Positions 1 through 12,400 of a stretch of DNA of 64,000 nt are shown piece by piece; position 1 is the stretch's first letter, and every line of letters starts with the position of its first letter. Under the pieces are notes generated by a model. It saw nothing but the letters and a program-made list of their open reading frames with translations. It was not told the origin of the DNA and did no database searches. This DNA is from Piper betle (lineage: Eukaryota > Streptophyta > Magnoliopsida > Piperales > Piperaceae), in NCBI GenBank assembly GCA_033002965.1, contig JAURVB010007728.1:1-64000 (forward strand), written 5' to 3'. Made by a program: the position numbers and the translations under genes.

Positions 1-357
1 ATGAAGCAAAATTCTCTGCTTATACGATCCTAAATCTTTTGATCATGTCTATTGTTTGTACTAACAATTATCAATTTGCAATGGGCTTCAGACTCTACAC
101 ATGATTAGAGGTCATCTACGCATGATTAGACATCATCTTCTATCTTGACATGCCAAAATCGGTCGTTTCGTTTTTGCTATATATCGGATTTCTGTATTAA
201 GCAATTAAGTATGTAATTCGACTTGATCCTATTATATTTAGTCTGATCCCTTAGTCTATCCAAATTACGGTAGTCATACATTTGGCAATATATGGCTCTT
301 CATATTAAACTTATTATTTTAAGACGGGTATTGCACCCGCAATCATCAACAGGTCTT
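1..357. other. AT-rich intergenic DNA, nothing recognised
   Basis: No open frame of useful length, no RNA gene and no clear repeat boundary was seen here. Confidence 0.4.
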
Positions 358-432
358 GGGGGATTAGCATCCCCATGTACGTGCGCAAGCATCCCCATAT
401 GGGGGATTAGCGTCCCCATGTACGTGTGCAAG
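358..432 (+). repeat. Two-copy short direct repeat with a small palindrome
   Basis: A segment of about 32 bp (GGGGGATTAGC then TCCCCATGTACGTG) occurs at about 358-390 and again at about 401-432, with two or three differences. Between the copies, 391-407 (ATCCCCATATGGGGGAT) is a near-perfect palindrome. The function is unknown; it could be the edge of an old transposon. Confidence 0.55.
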
Positions 433-530
433 TTCTACTATAAATTAAACCACTTGTGTATATAGATGCTTAAATTTTAAATGTTTCCTTACAATTTTAT
501 ATTTTTAATTAATTGTTGAGAATCTTTTAC

Positions 531-899
531 TGTTAGTCCCTTTGGGCCCCTAAAAAGACTTACAATAGGTGTCACGAACCTCTCTTAATCTAAAAGTTAA
601 CTCAAAGAATAAGGTTTTCTCATTAACCTATATACAAGTCATCAATATCATCCACGACTGATGTGGGATAAACCCAACAACTCCCTTCACACATCGGGTG
701 AACCCAACAACTCCTCTTCACACAGCGGGTGAACCTGAAACTATCATCATCTGGCAATCTCATTTTCATCAGACAAAACCACATATCATAACCTGGCAAA
801 CTCCGTTTAAATCATCATTTGGAACCTATGAAGGAAACCATCCACAATCGGCGTAGGCAAACACCAAATTTCCAAGATTGTAACCTAGCTCTAATACCA
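531..899 (-). mobile_element. Partial TRIM-like retroelement (3' LTR, interior, primer site)
   Basis: Read on the minus strand, 887-899 is a primer-site-like motif (TGGTATTAGAGCT, close to the tRNA-iMet complement). About 200 bp of non-coding interior follows, then a purine-rich tract (GTGAAGGGAGT), then an LTR-like block at 679-531 that begins TGTTGGG and ends CTAACA. The block is about 80% similar by eye to the solo LTR at 12012-12206. The order PBS, interior, purine tract, short LTR is that of a terminal-repeat retrotransposon in miniature. The expected 5' LTR beyond 900 is not recognisable, so the copy is incomplete. Confidence 0.5.
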
Positions 900-903
900 C
901 TTT

Positions 904-3641
904 TTGGGATTTTAACACACCAAATCCTTATACACCTTTGATAACAAGTAATGAACAAAAGTCAATAAATACACAATAATTTAATGTGGAACCCCAAAAT
1001 ATAAGGGAAACCACAAATCATCCACTATTACCAATAATAAGTACAGAAATTACTCCAATCGAGAAATCCTCACACACTCTCCAATTGGAAACAACTCAGA
1101 ATCTCTAATTGAAGCACATTCCAATTAGGAATGACTATAATCTCCAACTAGGATACACATCCAATTAGGAAACTTACAATTCGCAATTAAAACAATACTT
1201 TCAATTGTGTACTCTCATAAATTTATCAATATATCTCTCTTTACCTCACAATACAACTATATATATATAGAAAAAGACGCATACTCAACACACAACCAAC
1301 TTCGCAGATACGAATAGCCAAACACTAAATACTTCTCTAGCAAATTAAGAACTATAGCCAATATCATCTAACTTGCTCAAATACAATATATTTTCTCTCA
1401 AGTTTGGAATGTCTCACACTCTTCAAAAATAATTTGTAACCCAAACTAGTCACCATATGCAAATCCCCCATGCCAACAACACGTGATGTGCACAAAAAGG
1501 CCCAACATCTACTGCATGCCACCATTGTTATAGTCAAAGCCACAATTGGCCATTGTTTAAAAACTTTAAGACCTTGAACTTCACTTGGCATGCTATGGAG
1601 ATTGGAGTAAAATTGACTACAAGCCAAGTTGGAGTCATTTATAATATTTTTTTATATATTTACCAAATTAAAAGTTATATAAAATTAGTGTATATAGGGT
1701 TTTTTACACTTGAAATTGATAAATACATAATTTACATTACTTTAGAATATTGATATATCTTTTAAAATCTCCCAATTAATTAGTTCAGTTAGTTAGTCTC
1801 ATATGCATTCATTACCCGGTAGAATCTATTATAGTAGTGAGGATGGTGCTCATAATCTTCAACTTCAGTAACTATTTTTAAATAAAAGATTAGGCCCATT
1901 AATTTATAATAATTGGACTATTGTAGGTAGTTTCAAATCTAAGTCAAGATTGTGTTATATGATAGGGGTCTTTCTAGACACATATTTAGATTAGGCTCAC
2001 GAGTCATAAAAAGAAATTTTTGGGATAGAATTTTTTAAAAATAGGTAGAATATTTGGTTCTTAATTAACTAATCTATTTAGTCTTACATTCAATACTTAC
2101 TAGGGTAATATTCTTTTTATTAATGGGGACAATGCTTACAATTTTCAACTAGTTAACTATTTTTGAAAAAATAATTAAGTCCATTAGTTTGTACTAATTA
2201 TGTCGGAATACTATATATCTAAATTAAAAGAAATTTAATATGGTTTAATTACTTTTATTACTTGATACAACGTGTTTAATGTCTCTCAAGATAGAGTCAA
2301 CTGTGATGTTTAACTAAAAAAAACTAAAATTATTGTAGAAATTACAAATGGACCTTAGATATTTTTCTCAAAACTATTTAACCAAGTTAAAGAGTTATAT
2401 ACAGAATACCCCCACTAATATATGAATTTTATCCCGTTCAATGCTAGATGTAGGATTGATTTAGAAAATTTCCCAATTATGCAATTGGCTACGATTAAAT
2501 TTCAACGATAATTGATTGTCAGGTAGACTATATACAGTGATCACTACGGTTTAGCAATTAGCTGATAGCCATAGAGAAAAGATTGTTCAACATTATCATT
2601 TACTGTGTTTATAGATTCTTAAAAGTAGATAACATTCTATAGTAGCCAATTGTCGGAAATCAACCCGGGCGGTGGCCTGCTCATCAATCCAATTGTTGTC
2701 CGGGCATGCACATAAGCCCAAAAATATGCTCAGTGCATGTCTGTTGATCTTTCGTCCTTGTCTTTTACAATATTGGCTGCCATGCATGTATACTTGCCCA
2801 TGCCCCAAATACATTCATCCTTTGAGTTTGTACCAAAGCTCATGCATGCATGCACCTTTCTACATGTCAACTGTGTCACCACCTCCTCCAACTCATGCCC
2901 TAAAACCTACCAACTCTTCCTTTTCAACTCTTGCAACTATGAACTAACTTCCCAAAGGCTATATTAATGTAAATCTTTTAGTTGGCTAGCTAGTTGGGGC
3001 TTTAATAAGTTGGTTGAACACAAAACCAACATATATGCCATAGTGTAATAATGTGCAACACACGACAAGCATGCCTTGACATACTATGAGTTAAAATGTG
3101 TTTGCGTGCGAACAATCACTACAGTCTGAACAGGTAAATTAAGGATGGTTGCATACGGGCATGCGTACACATTCATGAGTTGTCGCTGTTTGTGTGATAA
3201 AATTGTTAAAAAGCCGAGGTAGAAGAAGAGTATGTGTACTCGCTCCACTATCAATTATTGCCTTGGCTTCCCCTCATAGCCAACTAAGAGCCACAAGCAC
3301 AAAAGAATGGTTTCCAACCGTCAATAACGCGTATTCTAGATCCAAATAACAAAGAAATTGGCCACACAACAAAGGAATTTTCCATCTTCTTTGTGGGTCT
3401 AATTCGTTCTTCTCCTTGACTGCTACTAGAAAGAGCAGTACTGGATTCCATCTATGTGGACAAGTTGGCAAAAGCTCTAATTACAATTCCCACATAATGC
3501 TTGATAAATAAGTTGCCAGTTAAGGACTTGTTTAGAGCTTGTGCCAAATGTACACCTGAGCAAATTATAGCACCAAGAAAGCAATATGAAGTTAAGGAGA
3601 GTTAACAACTTGAACAAACTCAAATGTGTTGGATGTTCAAT
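904..3641. other. AT-rich intergenic DNA with degenerate LTR-like repeats
   Basis: No credible gene. Two blocks, about 1780-1930 and 2040-2220, resemble each other and also 14840-15240. They share a run like TTAGTC-ACATTCAATAC-TACTAGG followed by a CTTCAACT stretch and CCATTAATTTGTA. They are probably remnants of one old LTR family. The remainder is AT-rich without visible structure. Confidence 0.35.
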
Positions 3642-3922
3642 CACGAGTAGAAAAATGGTCTTTAGCGATTGAAATTGATTTTGTCGGATTTGAAACAGCT
3701 TAAAAAAGTGACCAGCTTGTGACCGCAACGGCAGTCGCAAAAAAATTATATCATTTTCAGTAACCGATCAGAGTCGTGTTCGCAACCGCGCAGTTGCAAC
3801 AGTGTTTAACTGTTACAACTTGCAATGAAAAAAACTAAGTTGTTTTTGTGATTGGTTGCAAATCCGGTCGTAAAAGCCTTTAGCGATCCAGTTTTTGGCT
3901 GAAGACTATTTTTCTACTCGTA
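3642..3922. mobile_element. CACTA-like MITE, 281 bp
   Basis: Inverted termini of about 23 bp bound this segment. The left end is CACGAGTAGAAAAATGGTC then TTTAGC; the right end, read in reverse, is TACGAGTAGAAAAATAGTC then TTCAGC. The AGAAAAATGGTCTTTAGCGA core resembles the ends of plant CACTA elements (usually CACTACAAGAAAAA...TTTAGCG). There is no coding capacity. A 3-bp target duplication is not evident. The superfamily is inferred from the termini only. Confidence 0.65.
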
Positions 3923-5894
3923 TTTTGCTCAAATAGAAATTCAATTTGAGCTTAAATCAAACACGGGCATAGTTTGGTTGGATATTGTACAATAAACACG
4001 ATATGATACATCATATTTCGTAAGTTTTATATACAATCATGTTCATAAAATATAGAAAATAAAAGTTAAAATCATGTCATAATGATGATCTTGTGAATAA
4101 TTTTTTAGTTTTATATATTTTGATGAGGTTTAACGTTTAACCATTCAAACCAATTTTTTTAGCTTGAACTTTGTAGAAGAAAAACATAGATAAATAAAGT
4201 TCAAGTTAACTCAAGTACGACGCAAACTTGCATGGTTTGAATCGTATTAGGATTGAGTAAAGTTGAAGCCGGCTCGGTTCCTTTTTAAATTTTGAATTTT
4301 TTCCATTCAAAAAAATATTCTTTGAGTTGACTCGAGTCCACGACTATCTAAATTAAACTTCATGAATGACATGTTATAACAAATTTTACAACAAATAATA
4401 TAAATTATACGAATTTTAACCGGCAAAAAGAGCAACATATCTTAATTTCATATAACTATATATTAATTAATTAAAATATTAATATAAATGACTTCAATTC
4501 AGATTACAATCAACTCCACATTCTACCGAATAGAATCTAAATTTCGAGTTTTTAAGTTATGGACCTGACTCCACATGCGTGTTTCTCAATATCAAAACCG
4601 GGTCACGCAGGACAACTATATATCCTAAGCAAAGGGAGTACAGATCATGAGGTGATAAAAGAGGTAATAACGACGACTCAACATGCAATTCATACGCATT
4701 GCTGCCACACTTGTGACACATTAAATATGCAGTCACAACCGTACTAAACTAAACTAAACTAAACTATAAAACGAAACAGATACAAGGGGTGCGGTGTAAG
4801 TTTTGTTAGGTGAGAAGAAGATGGAAGAAATAGACAGGCGGCACCTCCCCTTCGAGAATCCAAGAGCAACACTAACCGTTTAGTAGTACCGATCAGTAAC
4901 TAGTAACTGTCCAAATTTATCAGATGAGAATTTAGGTGCAGGCAAGTCTTAAGTTGAGTAGAAGATGCAAAGTTTTAAATATACCTTATAATGAAGGATT
5001 ATATGGGATTTTTCACAAAATATGTTTAGTTTAACCGGGGTGAATCAAATTTTTGAGGTTATACTAAATTATTATTTAATAAAATAATGCCTGGTTTTAA
5101 ATAATCGCTGGGGCCGGTCTAGTCTGGTGTTTGAAATTATAGAGAGATTAGAAATGAATACAACGAAAATTAAATAAGAAGAGATGCGTGGGAACAAGCT
5201 TAGAACAAAGCATGCGCGTGGGGCTCGTCGATGCCCACTTTTCATGTACTCCTATAATACGGAGTTGTTTCCCACATGGGTCCGATTATAAACCGGGTCC
5301 TTGACTACCCGTCTTATATACGGACCCATTTGCTGATCATCAAACTAAATATTCCATCTTTCAGACATCTTTACCTTCACTTTTTGGGTAGGAGAAGGCA
5401 TTTCAAATTTTCCCCTGCCTTTTCACCTTTTTTTTTTCTTAATTCACATATAAAAAAGAAGTCCCCCTCCTCCCTCCCACTAAGGTCTTGACCGTTCACT
5501 CCCTTGCACGTAGAAAATTGGCCGCAATAATCCAATAAAGATGAGGCACCGGGAGACAAGAAAGCTACCCAAAAGCAAAGTCAACGGAAAGCGTCGTTTA
5601 CGCGAGTGAAAAGGCCGTGAGAAAATAAACGGGCAGGGTGGGTCGGGTCTGCCAAATGGCCGAATCCACCGACCCGTTTACTGTTGGGGAGAAGCGTTGA
5701 GAAAGAAGGCGAGGTCGGAGCGCTGGCCTGAACGTGCGCAACGCGTTTTAGGGTCTCCACCCAACCGGGCCCCACAACCCCATACGTGTATATCCAACAT
5801 TGAGCACAAGAGTGGCCCCACGTACGACCTCTGGTACTGGTGTTGAGATTTCAACGTAGCTACAAGTCCCACCTCCTATCACTGTAATCTCTCT
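3923..5894. other. Intergenic DNA and upstream region of the LBD gene
   Basis: No gene is supported. A pentanucleotide run (about five copies of TAAAC) lies at about 4743-4767. From about 5220 the sequence becomes more GC-rich and is presumably the promoter of the LOB-domain gene; it contains ACGTG cores near 5783 and 5818. Short frames here have no recognisable protein features. Confidence 0.4.
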
Positions 5895-5902
5895 TATAAA
5901 TA
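5895..5902 (+). promoter_or_regulatory. TATA box of the LBD gene
   Basis: TATAAATA, about 115 bp before the preferred start codon and 89 bp before an alternative upstream ATG. This is a typical distance for a plant TATA box with a short 5' UTR, which would begin near 5925-5935. Confidence 0.6.
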
Positions 5903-6010
5903 CACCAAAGATCCAACGCTCCCTTCATCAGGGTTGAACGCAGCAAAAGAGTCAGTGTTTGGAGAGGTAGCTACCTTGAGTCTATGGGAGGTTGGTCTGT
6001 GTCAACAAAA

Positions 6011-6702
6011 ATGGAGTCCATGGAAGGTAGTGCAACATCCCCAGCTGCAGCGCACACTCCTAGGTCGCCGTCTTTGTCGCCGTCCCCTCCGCCGCAGGTG
6101 GTCGTCAGCCCCTGCGCCGCATGCAAGATCCTCCGACGGCGGTGCGTCGAGAAGTGCGTGCTCGCGCCCTACTTCCCCCTTCCGAGCCGCTCAAGTTCGC
6201 CACCGCGCACCGGGTGTTCGGTGCCAGCAACATTATCAAGATGCTTCAAGTAATTTTGGTTTATTTTGTATATGAACATAATTTCGTGGATATATTGGAC
6301 CTGGTTGTTGGAATTAGGCGGAGAATGAAACCGCTAACTAAATATCATGTCATGGTCAAATTAGGAACTGAAGGAGGAGCAGCGGGCGGATGCGGTGAGC
6401 AGCATGGTGTACGAGGCCAACGCCCGAATTCGCGATCCGGTCTACGGCTGCGCCGGGGTGGTGTTCCAGCTGCAGAAGCAAGTGAGCCAGTTGCAGGAGG
6501 AGCTGGCCAAGGCGCAGGCGGAGGTGGTGGGAGTGAAGACCCAGCAAGATAGCCTCATTGCCATTGTCTATTCCCTGACCCCCCTTCTTATGCCGACATA
6601 AACCACTACTCGGCCAGCCCCCCGAGCAGCGGTGGAGCCGCAGGATTCGACGTCGACTCCCCGGGCTTCGGCCCCGCGGCCTGGGAACCACTATGGACAT
6701 GA
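6011..6702 (+). CDS. LBD1/LBD11-like: Class I LOB-domain (LBD) transcription factor, two single-base frame breaks
   Basis: Nuclear DNA-binding regulator of the plant-specific LBD family. Exons are 6011-6249 and 6365-6702, split by a 115-bp GT-AG intron after MLQ, the family's conserved intron site. Visible in order are a Ser/Pro-rich N-terminus, the zinc-finger-like block CX2CX6CX3C (CAACKILRRRCVEKC), the GAS block (FATAHRVFGASNIIKMLQ), RIRDPVYGCAG, and a leucine-zipper-like LX6LX3LX6V. The C-terminus ends WEPLWT, as in LBD1/LBD11. The reading frame breaks twice: within the C-run at 6175-6179 and the C-run at 6579-6584. One extra C at each restores the family sequence (PYFPPSEP and then the PLWT tail), giving about 192 residues. 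The start at 6011 (MESMEG) is preferred because relatives begin MES; an in-frame ATG at 5984 would add 9 residues. The breaks are probably assembly errors; a recent pseudogene is the alternative. Confidence 0.9.
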
Positions 6703-9059
6703 ACTTGGCATCCAGAGCCTTAAACTTGATCATTTTCTAATAAGGAGACTAAAATTGATTAGGACTAAATTAGGATCGGTACTAGTGGTAGCAAATTAAG
6801 GGGTGATGCGGCTAATGAGGATCCATCACCTTTCAATTGTAATCTTGTACCAAGAGTTAATGTAGCAACTGTATAACTCGAGAAATACTATTAGTGAAAG
6901 CAATTCAAGCAATTTTAAATCTTATGATCTTATTTTTGTTGGAGGGGAAATAGACTACTCCTTTGATACATACATCTTTCTTTTAAGTCAAGGACGGGTG
7001 AAGGAAGAAAGTTGAGGCCGTGGATATACATATAAACACTTATCTCTAACGACTTTTAACACCTATTGTCAAACATTGCAAATAGCGGCTTGTCTCCATC
7101 TCATTACAAAAGCACTTCCCGCCGATTCCTACGTGTAATATAAGTTCTTGGAAAGCCTAGATGGCTAAAATTGCCTTCGAAAAATAAAGTGAGAGGCCAA
7201 GACTATATAATCACCCATCTACGAGTATGAACAAAAACGGGCTCAAGGTCAAAGCTCAATTCAAGTAACAGAAAATACTTCACATTTTCGTGAGTCAAAA
7301 TTAGTGCCATCAATTGTGATTTATACAAGAATTTGACACTAAAGGTTCATTCATACATTTGCCTCCGTAACGTTAAATACCAGATTAGACTGGTCGGTTT
7401 GACACGGTATATTAAGAGCTGTTTGCCCCACAGTTTTGAAAACGAGATTGGACTGATCGGTTATATACCGGGACCGACCAGAAGTCCAGTCCAATAGAGG
7501 CATAGGATGACAAGTAGTTGCATATTTGGTCTCGTACCTCCCATTTTAAATTTCGCATCAAAGAAGCCTTCAACATCGTACTTTTTTTGTGCCATTTTTT
7601 ACGTTTAATTATACATTATAATATCCTTATCTAATTTGATGACAAATATATAAATATATAATAAAAGACTATCATGAGAGAAATGTCCCACAATTCTTAG
7701 TTATACCCAAAATATAATAGTGTGACAACTCGACCCAATTGTAAATTAATAGACTTAATACATTTCTTCAAAATAATTAATTTAAGTTTTTTTAATACCA
7801 AAATAGTTAATTCAAATTAGCAATTTATAGACACATTCCACTAATATATAAGATCTTATATATCAAAATTAAAGATCTGTAGACATACAACTAATATATC
7901 AGATCTTATCCCAAAAAATATTGATTATAAAACTAATTTAATCGTTCGGGTTATCTCAAGCTACCTAAGTTGATAATTTTCACTTTTCTAAATTGCCATA
8001 TTAAACTATATATTTTAAGTAAACCCATTTACAAAAACTTGAAATAACGCAGAAATATTTGGGAAGCACAGTTGGGGAGTGACAAAATCTTTCAACCTAG
8101 TGGTGTACTCAAAACTATTAATTGATTTGCCCTTCACGTCCACCATCCAAGAAGGTGTAAATTCTATATGTAAGAATTAAACACTACAACTACAATCTAT
8201 ATGTAAGTTACGTAATTAATTAGCAGGTTAAGCTTAATCAAAGATAAGGCCGGGAGTGAGAATGGGAGAAGACGGCAACTGCAAATGGTGGCTGTAGTGC
8301 CGCCTTCAATACTACTAACAATTTGGTTTACAGGAGAGTCAAACAGGCAGGTCTGTGTCTCCACCCAACTGGACCAAAACATATTTTAATTTCCTGACCT
8401 CACCAAGGATCATGTTTGACAATGAGAAGCACTCCGTTATCACATATATCATCATCCATAGCCCGTACAAATATACGTTTGGCAAAAGTCAAACTCAATA
8501 TTAGAAAAAAATTTTGTTGCTGGTAACCCAAACTTTTCGTCTTAGAGTAGCAAATAATTCTCCCTCCCATCTTGTTGAAAGCGTATTTGTTTTAAAGACA
8601 AAATTTGACCATAAAGTAGACCGAAAACTTTGTATTCAAATATTACATGTACACAATTACACACATATATACCTACATATGTACAATAGATATATGTGTG
8701 TATCATTCTAACATGGGCACTCCATATTCTAATTCCTTGGGAAAAACTAAGACTATATATATTCTCTATACAAGAGCCTATTTCACTTCGTGGGATTCAT
8801 ATATTTTCTACATTTAGTTGGGGACAGTTAAGGGTAGGTATGCCTCATGTTTTTAGCGAGTATGGATTTCAACTACCGCGGAGTGGTCTGCTAGAGAGCA
8901 GGTCTTCTTGATGAAAAAACAATCAAACTTCATATTCTAGGCTTCTAGCCATGACACAACTTTGATTGTCCGTTTCCATGTATTCCAGCACTCGTCTTAT
9001 TATTCTATTAAATAAATACATATCACCCCATCTTCTTTGGAAATATACATCACAACTAT
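6703..9059. other. LBD 3' region, then intergenic DNA
   Basis: The LBD 3' UTR probably ends near 6850-6920. Further right no gene is seen. The stretch at 7390-7500, rich in GACTGGTCGG / ACCGGGACCGACC, looks like a decayed dispersed repeat but has no defined ends. Confidence 0.35.
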
Positions 9060-9130
9060 ATTGAGGATTGGGTATTGCGTGCGCCACCTATGGACGTACA
9101 TGTTGGACGCACACAATCCCTGATCAGCCA
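9060..9130. repeat. Small fold-back repeat, copy 1
   Basis: An imperfect inverted repeat: GATTGGGTATTGCGTGCGCC on the left can pair with GGACGCACACAATCC about 20 bp further on. The right arm and following bases (GACGCACACAATCCC, then CAATCATCA) match a second fold-back at 12302-12400. Probably a short non-autonomous element; class unknown. Confidence 0.4.
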
Positions 9131-9414
9131 ATCATCACCGCCAATAACAAAAACTAATTTTAATTAACATGAGTATGCTACATGCAAAAAATCTCTACCA
9201 CAACAATTTAATTATTTATCATGGCTTAATTAATTAAAATTGTAAGGTTAATAAATTATGCATGTTATGACCTATATAAGAGACGAACCATCAAAAACAA
9301 AGATAAGATAGCTAAAAAATTTACAGTTTATTGCCAAGATAAAAATACATATACAAAAATATCATACCTATAATTGGGTTTCTACATGATCCGGCATCCA
9401 TCAATAAGTTCATG
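9131..9414. other. AT-rich spacer
   Basis: No gene or clear repeat was seen. Confidence 0.35.
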
Positions 9415-10392
9415 TGTAAAACTCGTGACTCGAGTCAAAATTTTACATTAGCAAACCAGTCGGTTCAACTGTTAGTTTGAGTCGAATCAATTTCATGAAC
9501 CGCGAGCTTACCCCAGGCCGGCTGTGAGTTATGAGCGATGAGGGTCAAGTATACCTGAGTATATGATGATAATGCTAAAAAGATGATGAGAAATGAGTTA
9601 TCAGAATATATGAAGGTATGCAGTATATTTTTTATGTATTTGATCTTAGAATTATTTTTAGGCTGAATAATGTATTAGGAAGCATTATACAACAGTTTGG
9701 GTGGGCTATTAGTTATAAAACATGTTATTCTAGTGTTATGGTGTGTATTATATTTTATGAGATTTTTCGTATTTTTCTAGATGTTTTTAAGATTTATTAC
9801 GAGTTAGTTATTATTTTTTATTCGAGTCAGAAACGAATCAACTCTTATTTATGATATCGCCACTGACCAATTTCTTCACCACCCCCCCCCCCCGCCCATC
9901 CCCAAAGCTTCTCATTCCCCCAAACCCTTGATGCCGCCCTCCTTCTCTGTCACCAATGTCGCCTCCAGCCACCGCACCACCGCTGATCAAAGCTATCGGT
10001 TACATCCAAAACACCTCCGACCATTCCCCCGTCCTTCATCCGTCACTCGACCTCCACGACACAACCAAGCCACTGCAACTGCATGGCACTCCCGTTGCCG
10101 ATCTTGTCTCCTGCGACCATCATCGTCGCCGTCGCCGCCTCGACATCATTGACCCTCCTGCGACCTTTCCCGACTGGAGTGGAGCCCAATGCCACCCATC
10201 CCAACCGAATCTAGTCACCCCACCACCGACCGCCCTTGTTTTACCCTTTTTCGGTGAACCACCGCCTCAGCCGACCTTATCGACGTCGCAGAGGTGTCGG
10301 GCTCACCAAGCTGGTGCTAACGGTACCCCATACCAACGCCATCCCCGCGGTAGCCACCGCTGGCAACAATTGCTGGAAAAACGTCGGAAGTG
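9415..10392 (+). mobile_element. Truncated Gypsy-type LTR (5' third), family A
   Basis: Begins TGTAAAACTCGTGACTCGAG exactly like the solo LTR at 34313. It follows that LTR through the ATATGATGATAA block, the GACTCGAGT-like block, the long C-run near 9880 and the GC-rich CCGG-GAAAA region, then stops near 10392, where the others continue for about 1.9 kb. Short frames inside the GC-rich part (9928-10417) are compositional and not genes. Confidence 0.75.
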
Positions 10393-12011
10393 TGAGTATG
10401 ATAGATTATTTTGTTGATAGAATATTTTGTTAATTTTTAATCTTTATAAATATATATTTTTCTCCAAAACGATCACTTTCGGGCTTACAAACAAGCAGGT
10501 ATCAAGCATACAAACGAGCTGGCATCGAGCTCGTTTCGAGCTCCCAAACGAACGATCTGGTTTCGAGCTCTCAAAATTTAATAGTTTAAGTGTATTTGAG
10601 GTCGAGTCGAAGTCGAACAGTATCAAAAATATTCAAGTCAATTTCGAGCATATATATTCGAAACTATACGAACTTTGAGCTATTCGAGTCAAGTTCAAAT
10701 ACAAGGTGAGATTGTCTTGCTCACTTGTTTAGCAGCCATATCACTATGTATCCATCCTATGAGGAATTAAAACACAAGTGAGCGTGTCAAATCAAGTAGT
10801 AAAAGTAATGACAAAATATCGTCCCACAAAAAATTAATGTTAAAATCACAATTTATCCAGAGTAGTTTAATAAAATTTAGTTAAGTGAAAATAGAAAATA
10901 TTTTTAGATTGTCTTTATAAATAAATTATAAGAGAATTTAATCTAACACTAAAACTAAATTATTAAGATTTTCTTTGCAATTAAAAACATAAGATTTGCA
11001 ACTTCATTTAATTGTTTTACTTAAATCAATTTATTATTTACCTCTATCAATTGATTTGTCATCTAAGAGAACTAATTTATTCGCAACGCTTTTTCGAGTC
11101 ATTCCTACAAGTTTATCACTTTAATATAATTGCTATATTTCTATAGAATAAAAACCAAAGCAACACATTAAACACAAACCATTATATGGATGTCTTAGGC
11201 AAATAAATACATCTATATTTTATTTACAAATCTTCAACATGAACTAAGGTTATTCTATTAATGATAAATTTGACTTCTCTATCTTTAGACACTGCAGTAT
11301 GTGGTCAAGTTATTGCATGAATTATAGCAAGATATAATAAACAAACCATTAACATCAATTAATAGAGGGGAAATAAATTTTATTGAGTATTGCAATAAAA
11401 ATCCATTGGAAACCTAGCCAATGAATTTACTCCATAACATAAACTGGAAATACCATAAATTCGTTGAGATCATACGACTCATTACAAAAGAGAAAACAAG
11501 AGGAGAAACTATGAAAAACTCTTTAAGATCGTCCTTCTTTGCCGAACCGATCGTCTTCTCCTCTTGAATGGTCGATGAAGTTGTCTAGGTTGTTCTCCCA
11601 TTCTACTCCCCTCAAGATGTTGTAAAAGCATGTATTTATAGGTCTCATAAAGAATTAGAAATGGACCTCCAACAATCACAAAAAGAACAAATAAATAATC
11701 AATTTCCCCGCCTTCGCGCCAAGGCGCAAGCCTTCTATAAAACCTTGTCTCTCTTTCTCGGGTCTCTTCGCGGCGAGCTACTTGGCTTATGCGTTACTTC
11801 CTTCATGCCAAGGCGGAGGAAATCTGCACCAAGGCATGCAGAGCTTTTGGATTCTGAACTTAAACCTTCAATTTCCCAAACTCATCGGCTCCCAATCCTC
11901 AATCCAATCATTGCACCTGCTCAATAACAACCAAGTAAACATCAAACATGCATCTAACTAGACAATTCAATGATTTTATATTTTTTATTGAAATACCTAA
12001 AATACTCCTAC
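10393..12011. other. Degenerate repeat DNA
   Basis: 10480-10690 carries repeated GAGCTCG / TCGAGCTC motifs. 11500-11930 contains a GC-rich patch with CGCCAAGGCG-type repeats and, on the minus strand, TATAAATACATG. This suggests part of an old retroelement in reverse orientation. No boundaries or coding domains are recognisable. Confidence 0.3.
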
Positions 12012-12206
12012 TGTTGGCCCTTTGGGCCTCCATCCAAGCTCCCCAACCTTTCAGGCTTTTAAAAAGGACTTTATATAACAAAAAAACTCACAATAAGTAT
12101 CACGGGTTTCTCTTAATCCAAAAGTTAACTCAATGAATAAAGTTTATCATTATCTTATATATAAGTCGCCAACAACATCAACGACCGATGTGGGATAAAC
12201 CCAACA
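12012..12206. mobile_element. Solo short LTR (TRIM-like), 195 bp, with target duplication
   Basis: Bounded by TGTTGG and CCAACA. It is flanked by CCTAC on the left and CCTAT on the right, a 5-bp target duplication with one change. About 130 bp at its right side match 531-679 (shared TCTCTTAATC, AAAAGTTAACTCAA, GATGTGGGATAAACCCAACA). A solo LTR left by LTR-LTR recombination is the simplest reading. The 531-899 copy, whose PBS and purine tract lie on the minus strand, suggests this repeat too is in minus orientation. Confidence 0.6.
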
Positions 12207-12301
12207 CCTATTACACCTAAACTTAAATAATGCAATACTTAAAAACCACCAAAAGAACTCGTTAAATACACAAAATAATAACTCTTTTGTAGAGTTATCA
12301 A

Positions 12302-12400
12302 CGTACATAGTGACGACGCACATAATCCCAACCGCTCAATCATCAACCGTGAAGATTGCATAAGCCCCCTATGTGCGTCCATGAGTGACTGCACCCGAGT
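12302..12400. repeat. Small fold-back repeat, copy 2
   Basis: GACGCACATA at about 12314 is the exact reverse complement of TATGTGCGTC near 12380, leaving a loop of roughly 57 bp. The sequence GACGCACATAATCCC then CAATCATCA matches copy 1 near 9106. Confidence 0.4.
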
